25,360 bases of DNA from Rhizophlyctis rosea. Lineage: Eukaryota > Chytridiomycota > Chytridiomycetes > Rhizophlyctidales > Rhizophlyctidaceae. The number at the start of each line of letters is the position of its first letter. Position 1 is the first letter of the stretch. The translations under genes were made by a program, and so were the position numbers. The notes under the pieces were generated by a model. The model was given only the letters and a program-made list of their open reading frames with translations, made no database searches and had not been told where the DNA came from. This document shows positions 15,647 through 25,360 of this stretch, one piece after another. The stretch lies in assembly GCA_027596075.1 (NCBI GenBank), contig JADGJC010000459.1, positions 1 to 25,360 of the forward strand, in the 5' to 3' direction.

Positions 15647-16966
15647 CTACATGCTATTACCCTTCCTCCAATACATCTTGGTAGTCCCGCCCGCACCCGT
15701 CCTCTTCCCCTCACTATCAACTGGATATTCCACGGTACTAAAAAGATATCCCGCTGGCGACGCCTCCAGCTCATACAAGCCCAATCTTTGCAATGTGCGT
15801 CTCCTAGGGTCCCAAACCAATACTTCGAAAAACTGCGTGTTGTCGTCACGTAAATCATAGTCCTCCGGGTAGAAAAATACCCCCCAATCCGTTACTTTCT
15901 CCAAGCAGTATTGGAAACCCCGTACTTCATAGGATATGGGGATGGTGTAGAGGAGTGTGAGGTTGAGGTCAAAGACCATGCAATCTCCTGCATAGTGTAT
16001 CAGGAAGAAGTTGAAGCGGGTTAGGTGGAGGTGAGCTTGAGCCATGGTGTTGCGGTCGAGAGGGAAAGTGGCTACTGTACGTTTGGTTGCTAGGTTTGTG
16101 AGGGTGATCTGGATGCTTTTGGAGGGGTCGCCAGGGTTGATGTCGCCAATGTAAGCCACGAGGGTCTCATTGATTGTGATGTTGTACCAGTGTATGTCGG
16201 CAAGGGTTATGGTGAGTGGGTTGGTTGGGTTGTTGAGTGGGATGATGTTGACGTTGTCTGATTCAAATCCGCCCATCGAGTCACTGAAAGGTGGATATTC
16301 GACAGTGTGTGATCCGTAGACACCCCCCATCCCATTGGGCAGTTCTGCTATGATTTCCCCCGTGTCCCAATTTTCGTAGATGACTGTGGTGCTGTCTGGC
16401 GGTTGGCGAGCAATGGCGGTTGGTCGTATGGATTCAGATGGGGATATCAATAGGTCGGTAATGGGTCGGGCGTTTTGTTGGGTTTCTTCAAATATTACGT
16501 CAATCCATGACTGACTTTCTTGCAAGAAAGGGCTGGAACCGCGTAATAGGACTTGGCCATCGGCGCGGACAGCCTGTACGGTTATGGCGTCCTCGAAAGT
16601 GTGGAGATGGCCGGTGACGTCCCTAACAACACCGTCACTCGCCCTGCTTTTTGTTTCTCCATGATGGCACGCTTCCACGATCCCATCACTTATTGGCGGT
16701 GGTGCCCACGGTCGCTTCCAGGCCCACCACAAACAAGCTACATCATGCCAACATTCGTTCCCGTACGGAACTGGAAGACAACCAGCCGGGAAATTGTCCA
16801 CAAGCTTCTGCCTGAACAAAGGCTGATTGGACTGGATAATTGTCCACCACTGTTTGCAGATTTGTTCGCATTTCAGCAGATCGGGGAGTGCCATGGCGGG
16901 ATGAGCGAAGAGGATTATGAGGAAGTCGGGAAGGGAGAGTACGTGGGATGCGGATGAGCTGCTCAT
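15647..16966 (-). CDS. F-box domain protein with a beta-rich C-terminal region
   Basis: From the Met at 16966 the product is 439 residues. An upstream Met at 17107 is in frame, but the added sequence is low quality. The start SSSSASHVLSLPDFLIILFA and the following ALPDLLKCEQICKQWWTIIQ match an F-box (LPDxLxxIF...LLxCxxVCKxWxxLI). F-box proteins dock substrates to SCF ubiquitin ligases through Skp1. The remaining 350 or so residues are beta-rich with repeated 'strand, turn, strand' texture (VTGHLHTFEDAITVQAV, TVIYENWDTGEIIAELPNG, YCLEKVTDWGVFFYPED). This is like the propeller-type region that follows the F-box in many fungal F-box proteins. No intron is needed. The substrate is unknown. It is divergent from the next gene, with about 250 bases between the two starts. 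Confidence 0.75.
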   Translation of the reverse strand: MSSSSASHVLSLPDFLIILFAHPAMALPDLLKCEQICKQWWTIIQSNQPLFRQKLVDNFPAGCLPVPYGNECWHDVACLWWAWKRPWAPPPISDGIVEACHHGETKSRASDGVVRDVTGHLHTFEDAITVQAVRADGQVLLRGSSPFLQESQSWIDVIFEETQQNARPITDLLISPSESIRPTAIARQPPDSTTVIYENWDTGEIIAELPNGMGGVYGSHTVEYPPFSDSMGGFESDNVNIIPLNNPTNPLTITLADIHWYNITINETLVAYIGDINPGDPSKSIQITLTNLATKRTVATFPLDRNTMAQAHLHLTRFNFFLIHYAGDCMVFDLNLTLLYTIPISYEVRGFQYCLEKVTDWGVFFYPEDYDLRDDNTQFFEVLVWDPRRRTLQRLGLYELEASPAGYLFSTVEYPVDSEGKRTGAGGTTKMYWRKGNSM

Positions 16967-17213
16967 GCTTATGGCCCTGCTTGATGAGAAAAGTCGATGA
17001 TTTTGGAGAGGTAGGAGATGAGTTGTCGTGTCCAACCTCCATTTCCGGCTTCCCCGAGCCATCAGCCCACCGTCCCTTTCCATTTTAGGGGGCCAAGTGG
17101 GCAACACCTATCCTCCCCCTTCATCTGTCAACATTTCCTCACCAAAATGCAGCAACTCCTTGGCTCCGAGTACAACCCACTCTACGCCATTTGGCCGACC
17201 TGAGATCACAACG

Positions 17214-19668
17214 ATGACGGTCAACGCATCGTACCGGCCATTCTCCAATCGTCGCGCTAGACACTGCTGCGCTTGTCGCTCACCTCGCCGTGCATTCTTC
17301 CACGCTCTCGCGGCACCCTTCCTGGTCTGCGTGATCTCCCTTTCCGGATGGGCTACCCACACCGTTGAAGAGCACTCTCCTCTCTATGCCGGTCTATATC
17401 ACACAGGCTCCAACAATCATAGTCAGCCGGTGTTTCCTCTCCTGAGTCCCCGTCGGCCTTTTGACATCTTTTTGCAAACACATGCCGTCGAGAACCGGTG
17501 GTCAAACAATGGTGCATACACTGCGAGAACAACGTTGTTCGAGGGGAAAGTTGTGGAAGGAGTCTTACTTCGGCACTTTCCCAGGAATGATGTCCTTGTC
17601 AACGTTCCTATGCCCCACATAGGGCTTAACCTGTAAGTGCCTGTCTGATTCAAGTTGATTTATGAATGGTGTGCAGTTGATAGACCTGTCACAAAAGGAA
17701 ATAAAGTCTATGGCTTGATTATGTGAGAAGAGGATGCATCATTGTCCTTAGTCCCGCATTGCTGTCTTGATTGTCAAAGGATGTTCGATCATCGCCATCA
17801 TTGCGCTGCTCAAATGAAGCTGGAGGATGTCCTAGGTTCAACTAGCAACAGAGAAGGCCGCATGTTCAGGTGGAATCTGTATTCAGATGTGCGGAACCAA
17901 TTTGGCGAAGCTGGAGATTGGGAGGGACCCTCCGTCTCTGTGAACAAAGGCAACTCACCGCTACATCCCCAAATCCATGATACAAAATAGGACTACTGCA
18001 GATATTATAGCCCAAATCAGAATGATACCCTCTTCTTTCAACGTCACACTCCGAAACGGCACGTACACCCCCTTCAATTCCCTCCACAACATGCAGTCTT
18101 TACCTCAAATTCGACTGCACCGAGTCCCATTGATACATTGGTTATGGAAACCTGTCAGTGGAGTATATGACCAGGAGTCCCGTGATCCGGAAGCAAAATG
18201 GACAGGACCCATGTACCCACACATTTCTAAGCGCCTTCCCGTGGAGATCATTTCATCAGATGATGTATTTAATAGCGAGTCGGTGGATGCGACGCTTGTT
18301 GAAGAGTCTCAAAGAAAGATTGTGCTGAACGCGTGACACATCACAGCATTGACGTATTCATATGCTCGGTCATTCTTGCAAAATGCCATTCAACATTCAA
18401 ACTGCTGACATCTTGCCTCCGCTCGCCGCGTTTCCTTTCACTTCTACCAGGACTTCTGCCGAAATAACCAACCTTACAAAACTCTCCACATCCAGTGGAT
18501 ATGTCAATACCGGGACTCGGCAAGCTTGTTGCAGCATATACCTTACTTCCAGACTGCCAATTTGACGGTGCCTCATATCAATGAAACTCGACATGTGTAT
18601 CTTCCTGTGAAGTCCACCCCATTGGAGCGAATCCGGCCAGTGGACCTCATTCCCTTGACTAAGACGGAAGATGTTACTGGTGATGGGTCGAATGGCGTGA
18701 TCAACCTGAAAGATATCATCAGTAAGGGGAATCGAATGTTCACTGCTCACTGTGCTTCGGCTGAAACAACATTCGTACATATCCACTAGCAACGCTTCCT
18801 CTTCTCTTAACCGTCCGTCGGGTTTCGCACAACCAATATCGTCCCGATGATGCGCTGATGAGTTCCTCCATCAACTTCTTCCCACCACGTTTCACGAAGG
18901 AGACGAACATCAGCAACCTGGAACTACCAAATCCTTACACAGGGGGGTTTGGATTATGTGTGGGTGGTGGGGTGGGTGGTGGTTGGTCAGGATTATAACG
19001 TGGATGGTGGGTATGGGGACGGTGTTGGGTGGGAGAGGTTGGGTGGATGTGGTGGTTGAGGGTGTGATGTGTTTGGTGGCGACTTGTTGTGTGGAGCGAG
19101 TTGTGGGGGTAAAGGGGTGGCGGTTGGTCAGAAGAGATATGGCGAGGGCCGAGAGGAGGAGTGAGAGGGAGGAGGTGGAAGTTGGATGGGGGGTGAGATG
19201 TGCGGTGAGTACTTGGCTTGCATTTTTGATTGTCGATTGACCTAGTTGGGGGTGCTTATGCTCTCTACTTTTCAGATATTCCTGGCCCTCCTTATCTTGC
19301 TCCCATACTCACCCCTTCCCACGCCGGAATTGCTGTCCCACCGACCCTTGCCCCACTTCCATTCCGATTCCACTCTTTTATCGGCAGGAAATCTGTCCTT
19401 CCGCATTCTGCAAGCCGAACTCAACGCTCGACGGCGCACCAATGCGGGCACATATAAAGTCGCTACGTATCTATGGGCTGTCACACCCGTGGCCTTCCTG
19501 CTGGGATTGTGGCGCTTCGAGCCTAGTGGATGCGTGCCTGGAGCTGTACTGTATGGCGCGGATTGGACGTTGGGACTAATTGCAGTGATGGTGTGGCAGG
19601 CGGTGAGGTTTGAAAGGGTTCGACAGGTTGTTAGGGAGGAGGAGGATGAGTTTATGCATGGGAATTGA
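17214..19668 (+). CDS. Multi-exon membrane glycoprotein, family uncertain
   Basis: Exon 1 starts at ATG 17214. It carries a transmembrane or signal-anchor helix (FHALAAPFLVCVISLSGWA, about residues 22-42) and a lumenal-type domain, and ends at 17632 before GTAAGT. The next acceptor is probably GTGCAG at 17671-17676, continuing in phase as LDRPVTKGNKVYGLIM. Further coding-like pieces lie at about 17840-17990, 18030-18336 (LHRVPLIHWLWKPVSGVYD) and 18386-18790 (YFQTANLTVPHINETRHVYL). The last clear intron is 19205-19275 (GTGAGT...TTTTCAG, phase 0). It joins a hydrophobic, G/T-rich exon (from about 18956) to the final exon with two or three more helices (IFLALLILLPY; VATYLWAVTPVAFLLGLW), ending at 19668. 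N-glycosylation sites are frequent. Layout and the NVPMPHIG...GNKVYG segment loosely recall CLPTM1-type proteins, but I cannot establish this. Middle exon borders are unsure and some may be broken. Confidence 0.55.
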
Positions 19669-19738
19669 AATATGATAGATTGTTGAATCGACGCGAATTA
19701 CGACTACAATATCTTTGATGAAGTCCTGGCGGAACATG

Positions 19739-19783
19739 CACAATTTACACGCAGTCTATTTTCACAATTTGCACGCAGTCTAT
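19739..19783 (+). repeat. Two-copy direct repeat, period 24
   Basis: Two copies of a 21-base unit ending CACGCAGTCTAT differ by one base (ACAATTTAC against ACAATTTGC) and are separated by three bases. They lie just downstream of the membrane-protein gene. Function unknown. Confidence 0.7.
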
Positions 19784-20232
19784 GTGTGCTGGTAGAGAGG
19801 CGCTGAAATACTTATCGCACGCATTCTTCACCACGGATTGCTGCACCCACTTGGCAAGGGCTTTCCGGACCTTCATGGATCTGAAACATTACCTTCGGGA
19901 TTGCTCATCCGTGAATCAACTTCTCGTCAAAACCTTCTTTTGCATAGATCAATTTGTACTTCCAAGTTGGGACTTTTGAGGGTATGAACATTGAGAGTTC
20001 GAACGTTTAGACATGCCAGCCACTACCACTGAAATTCAGGGCCCATTTCAAGGGGTGATCCAGTTCTGTTTGTTGCACATCTTCGCGCCCATCCTTCTTG
20101 ATCACCCAGCGACACCCACTGCCCAACCCGTTTTTTACCTCGCCGCAATTCTGTCAATCTTTGGTGTCAAATTTCGAGTGTACCCGCTTTGACAGTGCAA
20201 CCTCACGGAAGTGAGCATAGACAACCTACAAT
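19784..20232. other. Intergenic spacer
   Basis: No gene is supported. The DNA immediately before ATG 20233 is the presumed promoter of the next gene; no TATA box is evident. Confidence 0.45.
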
Positions 20233-22320
20233 ATGTCTGGCAGTGGCTTCACAGAGGAGAGCTTTGACCTACACTCAGTCCAGGACGCCATCCGTGACTT
20301 TGTTCAAAACTGGGCAGACCAGGCACTTGGCGTACAAGCCAACAATCCCATTTCTGACTGGCAGGATGTTGTTGTGATGAAAGGGTCAACAGTAGAAGGT
20401 GAGCTGTGGTGTTCTCTTGTTTGGAGTTGTACCCGCGGTTGGTATTCCTCAGCGTGCTCACCTGCCGAGCGTCCGTATTACAGGTATCCCAAAGTCGGTA
20501 TCGCTCAATAAGGACAGGGTTCAACACTTTAACAATGGCGACTGCGGAGACATCACGTTCCAGTTTGGAGAGGCTTCAGTTGACATTGTCTTGAAGAACG
20601 TGAAGACTGTCGTGGATATGGAGAAATACAAAAACTATGGTGTATCCACCAAACGCAACAACAATAACGCTGTGGGCTATATGGGTGTCGGTGTGGTCCA
20701 TGCCACTGGTCGGCTCCTCATCAAAAAATACAAGGTCATCGTTCGCAACGGCGACGTCAGATACACCCCGCATTTCGGTGTCACCAAAAAATCTCCGACC
20801 AAAATTCTGAAATGGTCTCCGCAAACAGCACCGATCAAAGTTAGGGACAACTTCATAGTCAAATTGGAAGGGTTGCCAGTTGATATTGTCCAGAAAGCTC
20901 TCGAGCCGGTATTGTGGATCAATCCTCCTTCCCGCGACGACCTAATCTATGAGGATAAGCAGATTGGACAGCTCTTCAAGCGCTCTGGCACCCACGGCAG
21001 CAAAATCTACATCTGTCACAACTTTGTAACACTCCACCGCTTTGTTCGCAACGCAAACCAGTTTGGCATTAACGTGTTTGAACGGAAAAGCGGTGCGTGG
21101 TTGACTCAGGACCGGAAAGGAATTATAGGAAAACATGGGAGAGATATATTAGCTCGATTGGCGCGGTTGTGGAATGCCGCTACTACTAGTTCGGATGGGT
21201 ACATTGCTCGTGCGGCGGTGACGGCACTTTGGGATGCGTTGAAGGAGGGGAATGTGTTGGAGGTGAATTTGTTGGCGGATTTGAGGCCGGCGTGTGGAGC
21301 TTTGGTGGAACGGTTTAAGGAGGTGTATGAGAGGGAGGAAGGAGTGTTTCCCAAGCAGAAAGATGTGGGGGATGGGTTATATAAGGCGTTGACGTCGATC
21401 ATGGGGACGAAGGATGATTATATGCGTAGGAAGCTGGTAGGTCATACCTGTGCTTTGGTAAACCCAATGGGTTTACGAGTCTGGTTCTGACAGCATCCGG
21501 ATTCTCTCCTGCCACCAACAGATATCTGCCGATGATTCGGACAAGTTGAATAGTCCGGAATTGGACCGCGTACGGGACATTCTTACCACCGCCTTACCAA
21601 ACATGGAAATGACACTTGACGACCTCCATTTCAAAACGACGGAAGAACCTGACTGGCCTTTTTGGTCAAATCACCAGAAATCAACCGCCAAGTGTTGTAT
21701 ATGGACGACACTATCCTTGACCATGCGGATCATCCTGACTGTATGGGTGATCTTTGTGTGGCTGCTGAGATTCTGACGCAGGTGCATTCAAAGGGGGCAA
21801 GACGAGCTTGGCGGACTTGTTGAGGGTTTTTTATAAGAAGGGGTTGGAGACGAGGCCGGCGCCGCCCGCGCGGGTGATTGGTGTTGAGATGGTTGAGATG
21901 AAGGAGGAGAGGGGGGTGGGATTGGCAGGTACATTGATCAAGACGTTCGCATTGAAGTCAGAATGGTTTGTTTATTTACATTTTTGACCTTGATTTTCAG
22001 CACCGGACCCGGGTGTCGAACATCCGATCGTCAATGGCAATGGCGTTGATGGGAGAGTGGATGTTATTGGTGTACCAGAACCAAGGGTAATGGCTGCAGA
22101 GCCTTGGAGTGATGACATGTCTGATGAGGAGGTCATTACACCAGAGGAGGCGATTTATGCTGCCCCACAGTTACTAGTCCCCGCTGATGTGGAGGATGGG
22201 GGAGGGGAAGAAGTTTTGGTTGCGTATGTGAAATGTGGGAAGCTTGTTCATGAGTTGTGGGACAGGGGGATCTTGGATGGGATTGGTGCGGGGTCGAGGA
22301 AACGGAGGCGGTTGAGTTGA
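20233..22320 (+). CDS. Multi-exon hypothetical protein with a C-terminal nuclear signal
   Basis: Exon 1 is 20233-20398 (MSGSGFTEESFDLHSVQDAI...), followed by intron GTGAGC...TTACAG to 20483. Exon 2 is 20484-21436, with intron GTAGGT...CAACAG to 21521. Exon 3 is 21522 onward. The last intron is 21929-22000 (GTACAT...TTTCAG) and the final exon 22001-22320. All listed junctions keep the frame. Exon 2 carries a beta-rich first half (DITFQFGEASVDIVLKNVKT, GRLLIKKYKVIVRNGDVRYT) and a helical second half. The C-terminus is acidic and ends SRKRRRLS, a likely nuclear localisation signal. Within exon 3 the frame changes near 21660, at a five-T run where six would restore it. A second change near 21750-21786 is explained by a 41-base GTATGG...CGCAG intron or by another indel. 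The family is not recognised. Confidence 0.65.
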
Positions 22321-23169
22321 GGGTTGAAGGGTCATTGACGTTGGTTCGGCGTGTCTTCGTTGTAAATACTTTCGTCAGATATACCGGGCTTAGACCGGTC
22401 ATTTTGGTGCATTATTTGTTGGGAAAGTAAAAGGACCGGAGATCTTCTGTTGAATAGACGATGGAATGGGGGGCTTTACTGAAGAGTCTCCGCAACCCCT
22501 CCTCCAGCTGGAAATCAAACTTTAGGAAAGATTGAGCTGTGGAAACCCAAGCTCTGCGGACGATCCTGACATGCGAATCTGTTGAGAGGGGTGGTTGTGA
22601 CTATGAATGCAACAGCTTCGTGAAATTGGCTTTGTCGAATTACACAGCGGGAACCATGAAGTGTTATCGTTCTTTCCAGGTATTGTCAGGACGTTCTGTC
22701 CATTTCGCCGATAAGTTCACCTTCTGAGTTTCGAGACCATCAATCTTTTGAGCATGGCCCCGAGTCGTGCCTTGTTGCGAAGGTGGAATGCCGCAACTTT
22801 TCAAACCGCACTGACACATGCAGGATCTGATTCGCGCCATGCAATGATCGTCTGCAAAGCGGCCGATCTTCCTGGCGACTTCTGAAAGAGCAACCCCAAG
22901 CTTTCGATTCGCCCATACGCTTAAGATCCTCAAATCCCCTCAGTGATACTATAAGAAGCATGAGAAACAATTGAGTTGAAAGATACCGAACACCCCCATG
23001 ATCCTCTTGGTCAATTTGTCTATAAGCCATGAGTTTACAACGTTTACCAAATAAATGGTATAATGTTTAATACTTATAAAAGCCATCAGTCAACTGGACA
23101 CTAAGTAAGTTTTACAAAAAACACTCACTACCTAACTGGTTTGCACGACCTCGGATACAGGCCCAATAC
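22321..23169. other. Intergenic region
   Basis: No gene is supported. An AT-rich stretch at about 23040-23110 contains CTTATAAAAGC, but no coding frame follows it on the plus strand. This stretch is also the 3' flank of the minus-strand tubby-like gene. Confidence 0.45.
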
Positions 23170-23964
23170 TTAATTTGTTACAATATTAGCAATACCGTCA
23201 CCCAAATCTGCGCCTTTCCCTGCACACAAGCGAAAGCGCAAAACAGGCAAACATATCAGTTCGGACTGACTAGCAACTGCACGGAAGCAAAAGGAAGCAG
23301 CAACGTGTTCATCCAACAACGTCAACGACTCACCAGCAGCTTTCCTCAACTTCTCCTCCTTCTCAACCATAGCAAGACAGGAAACAATAATCGCCTCTAC
23401 CATCTCCTGACCACACCCCGCAACCAGAATATCCAGCTTCCCCTGCTTATACATATTCGTCGTATACCACGCCGCCGCATAAGTAGCCAAAACCACCGTC
23501 CCACTCTCATCCGTCAACTTCAAATCCCTATCACTCATATGTTTCCCCTGATGTCCCTTCCACCAAAACACCTTATCCCCAAGTGTGAGTTGATGTTTCC
23601 GCCCCCAGTACGAATCCTGATGGAGATCCACATCCCCTACACCATTATTGAAATGTATGTCGGTTTTGTCCCAGTTGCGTAAACTCCAGATGTGTGATTT
23701 GATTGTGGCGACGGACGTGTTTGTGGAGGATTTGAATATTTCGAGGTCGGCGTTGCAGGATTTGAAGGTGGCGGTGTAGACTTGAGTTTGTTTGTCGGAT
23801 AGGGTGATGGAGAGTGAGCGTTTGCCCAGTATGCCTTTGTAGTTGTTGAAGACGTAGAGGGTTGTTGGAGTTGAGATGGTTGGGGAGGTGGGAGGAGGGG
23901 CAGGGGCGATGGAGTTGGTGGAGGGGGTTGCGGGGGTGAAGAGGGTGGTCAGTTTGTTTGGCAT
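23170..23964 (-). CDS. Tubby/LURP-one-like C-terminal fold protein, two exons
   Basis: Exon 1 runs from ATG 23964 to 23334. Intron 23333-23220 (114 bases) has GTGAGT and TGCAG ends, and exon 2 runs from 23219 to 23170; the spliced protein has 226 residues. The N-terminal 35 residues are Pro/Ser/Thr-rich and disordered. The body is a series of beta strands (TLYVFNNYKGILGKRSLSIT, YTATFKSCNADLEIFKS, DLKLTDESGTVVLATYAAAW). It ends in the helical segment VEAIIVSCLAMVEKEEKLRK, which is the pattern of tubby-like LURP/DUF6593-type fungal proteins. These proteins fold as a beta barrel around a buried helix, and their function is poorly known. Reading through the intron would add a Cys-rich tail that lacks family texture, which supports splicing. 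The fold assignment is from pattern, not from a search. Confidence 0.68.
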   Translation of the reverse strand: MPNKLTTLFTPATPSTNSIAPAPPPTSPTISTPTTLYVFNNYKGILGKRSLSITLSDKQTQVYTATFKSCNADLEIFKSSTNTSVATIKSHIWSLRNWDKTDIHFNNGVGDVDLHQDSYWGRKHQLTLGDKVFWWKGHQGKHMSDRDLKLTDESGTVVLATYAAAWYTTNMYKQGKLDILVAGCGQEMVEAIIVSCLAMVEKEEKLRKAAGESLTLLDEHVAASFCFRAVASQSELICLPVLRFRLCAGKGADLGDGIANIVTN

Positions 23965-24529
23965 TTCGAGCTGGTGTGTTTACTGTGTGAGGACGACGGA
24001 AGGTGGGATTTACAACGAAGATGCGCTGAGTTTCTAGCTTTCGCAAAATAGTGGCTTCCTCACCCTACGGGTCTCTTATGGAATGCCGAGTTGCCATCTG
24101 AAGGTGCAAAGCTGGTGTCGGCAAGGCCTCTTGCGTCATGGCACAGCCGTTGACGCGTCCCCGTTCGCCGCCCAAACGTCCACTTCCTCCGCTGATTCCG
24201 TGAAGTGCGTGAAGGGAAGCCAATCTCCACCATAACGTTTTCAGTCGGCCTGCCGGAGCTTCCGATGACTCCGTAATGCCATCTCTCATTGTTCATGATG
24301 TGCTTTCGTGTGAATAAGACTCGAACGATTTGAGTATGTTCATCATTGTTGGGGCAAGTCGAGGTGTCATTGTATGATCATGGCTGTGCCCCAGTTGTAT
24401 ACGGCACAGTGCCCGTGCTGCTTTGCTGCGCCACCAATTCACATTCAGGGTCCAACTATTTTGTGCAACCAAAATGAGCCGCAGCGAGTGCAGCAGCTGT
24501 CAAAGTTGCCCTGTTGGCTCCAAAAAAAC
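23965..24529. other. Intergenic region between divergent genes
   Basis: This region separates the minus-strand tubby-like gene from the plus-strand F-box/ankyrin-like gene and should contain both promoters. No gene is supported in it. Confidence 0.5.
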
Positions 24530-24536
24530 TATAAAA
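24530..24536 (+). promoter_or_regulatory. TATA box of the 24611 gene
   Basis: TATAAAA follows an A-run, 74 bases before the ATG at 24611. The spacing fits a eukaryotic core promoter with a short 5' leader. Confidence 0.5.
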
Positions 24537-24610
24537 CCAATGACCATGCGGGGCACCTTTCCGCTGCTATTTGATCCTCTTTGAGTCTTTTCCACAGTAA
24601 ATTGACCATC

Positions 24611-25360
24611 ATGCCTGAATCGAATGATAGCGATAGCGCAAAATACCCACCCTCACCCCAATTCCCACGCCTCCCCTTCGAAGTAATCCGCCATATTGCG
24701 ATCAGCAGCAACTCCTTGGAGCTTGCATGCCAAAACCGGCTGTTGTGCCGACTGACAAGGACCCTCCTTTCCCTCGCGGATTGGTCCCTTATTCTAGCTT
24801 CAAACCTCTACCTATATCCGGTGCGAGGGCACCCCCTAGCATGGTTCTATCCAGACGAGTCGGACACCGAACACAAATGGACTGCCTTGAACGAGGGAGT
24901 TCCACCAAACGTGGCCCTTGGAGCAGCGAAGCGGCTGCTGGAGCTTGGAGTAGACCCAACATCCGTACCGCAATATCACCTGTGGCCAGAACTCGATTGG
25001 GACCGTGTCGGCGAGTATGCTATCGCGAATGGGGACGTGGCCGTTACTAGGTTGTGCTATCAAGGTCATCCACCACAGTACCAGGGGTACCATATATACT
25101 CGTCGAGTATCCTTAGTGGTCTTGCAAAGCTTTTGAAGCGCGTTCCGGATGTCCTTTGTGCCGAGGAGATGATCAATGTAAGTGGGGCTGCCGGTCATCA
25201 CGGTGGTGTTCGTGCGGGTGGGGGGTTGGGAATGTTGATGGTGGGGCTTTTGGGTGGCGCTGCCGGTGCCGGTTTTGCGGGTGGTGGTGTTGGTGCGAAT
25301 CGGGGTTTGCGAATCTTGATGGGGCTTTTGCGTGGTGCTACGTGTGCTGGTTCTGCGAAT
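24611..25360 (+). CDS. F-box / ankyrin-like protein, 5' part, runs off the window
   Basis: The frame from ATG 24611 stays open to the window end (250 codons). After an acidic, Pro-rich head (MPESNDSDSAKYPPSPQFP) comes an F-box-like LPFEVIRHIAISSNSLELAC. Helix pairs resembling ankyrin repeats follow (VALGAAKRLLELGVDP; VGEYAIANGDVAVTRLCYQG; ILSGLAKLLKRVPDVL). A strong splice donor GTAAGT occurs at 25178 after AEEMIN. If it is used, the following Gly-rich frame is intronic; if not, the protein continues into two imperfect 26-27-residue Gly/Ala/Leu repeats. The first reading is more likely because the repeats do not resemble the preceding domain. F-box/ankyrin proteins usually act as substrate adaptors of ubiquitin ligases. 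The class resembles the gene at 4955 in the virus-like block, but the sequences differ. Confidence 0.6.
   Translation, partial: MPESNDSDSAKYPPSPQFPRLPFEVIRHIAISSNSLELACQNRLLCRLTRTLLSLADWSLILASNLYLYPVRGHPLAWFYPDESDTEHKWTALNEGVPPNVALGAAKRLLELGVDPTSVPQYHLWPELDWDRVGEYAIANGDVAVTRLCYQGHPPQYQGYHIYSSSILSGLAKLLKRVPDVLCAEEMINVSGAAGHHGGVRAGGGLGMLMVGLLGGAAGAGFAGGGVGANRGLRILMGLLRGATCAGSAN
25202..25360 (+). repeat. G/T-rich imperfect tandem repeat, period about 81
   Basis: Two units begin GGTGGTGTT at 25202 and 25283 and share the order TTGATGG...GGGCTTTTG...GGT...GCGG/AA. They are in frame with the upstream coding sequence and would encode Gly-rich 27- and 26-residue repeats. They lie just downstream of a GTAAGT donor, so they may be intronic. 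The second copy ends at the window border. Confidence 0.55.

Noticed and set aside
22664..23030. Minus-strand frames of 89 and 96 codons
   Set aside because: No recognisable domain, overlapping frames of equal quality, and no splice or promoter support.
1..25360. CRISPR array or bacterial-type mobile element
   Set aside because: No regularly spaced identical repeats with unique spacers and no transposase other than the Ty3-type integrase.

Overview
The window looks like nuclear DNA of a fungus, most likely an early-diverging one such as a chytrid (inference). The right two thirds carry genes with short GT-AG introns of about 70-115 bases, F-box/ankyrin-type and tubby-like proteins, and long gene-poor spacers. 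The left edge is a Ty3/gypsy retrotransposon with a chromodomain. No bacterial operon signals, rRNA or tRNA genes were found.

Layout. (1) 1-1779: 3' end of a Ty3/gypsy chromovirus (DD35E integrase, GPY/F module, frameshifted chromodomain, purine tract, candidate 3' LTR). (2) About 1934-8424: a compact, intronless block of eight ORFs with small gaps. It includes a truncated D5-like superfamily 3 helicase, a PD-(D/E)XK-type nuclease, a family 25 glycosyltransferase, a winged-helix protein, an F-box-like/degenerate-ankyrin protein, a two-helix membrane protein, a basic-tailed protein and a coiled-coil protein. This mix is typical of nucleocytoplasmic large DNA viruses (NCLDV), so I read the block as a partial, decaying endogenous giant-virus-like insertion. 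(3) 8425-11747: gene-poor DNA with broken, rearranged coiled-coil gene copies. (4) 11748-25360: ordinary host genes, namely an unknown 266-residue protein, an F-box protein, a multi-exon membrane protein, a multi-exon nuclear-type protein, a tubby/LURP-like protein with one clean intron, and an F-box/ankyrin-like gene running off the right edge.

The most interesting observation is in the virus-like block. The nuclease (6015-6779, +) and the helicase (7252-8424, -) converge, and both end in the same module of about 78 residues. It aligns without a gap at about 32 identities by hand count and ends in an identical FRGFRGW motif. This suggests that nuclease and helicase share a targeting or DNA-binding domain. 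A long imperfect palindrome (6957-7240) lies between them. The helicase has lost its N-terminal primase half and has Gly in place of the usual Ser/Thr after the Walker A lysine.

A second broad signal is compositional. Several host genes start C-rich and become G-rich on their coding strand, a flip not evident in the virus-like block.
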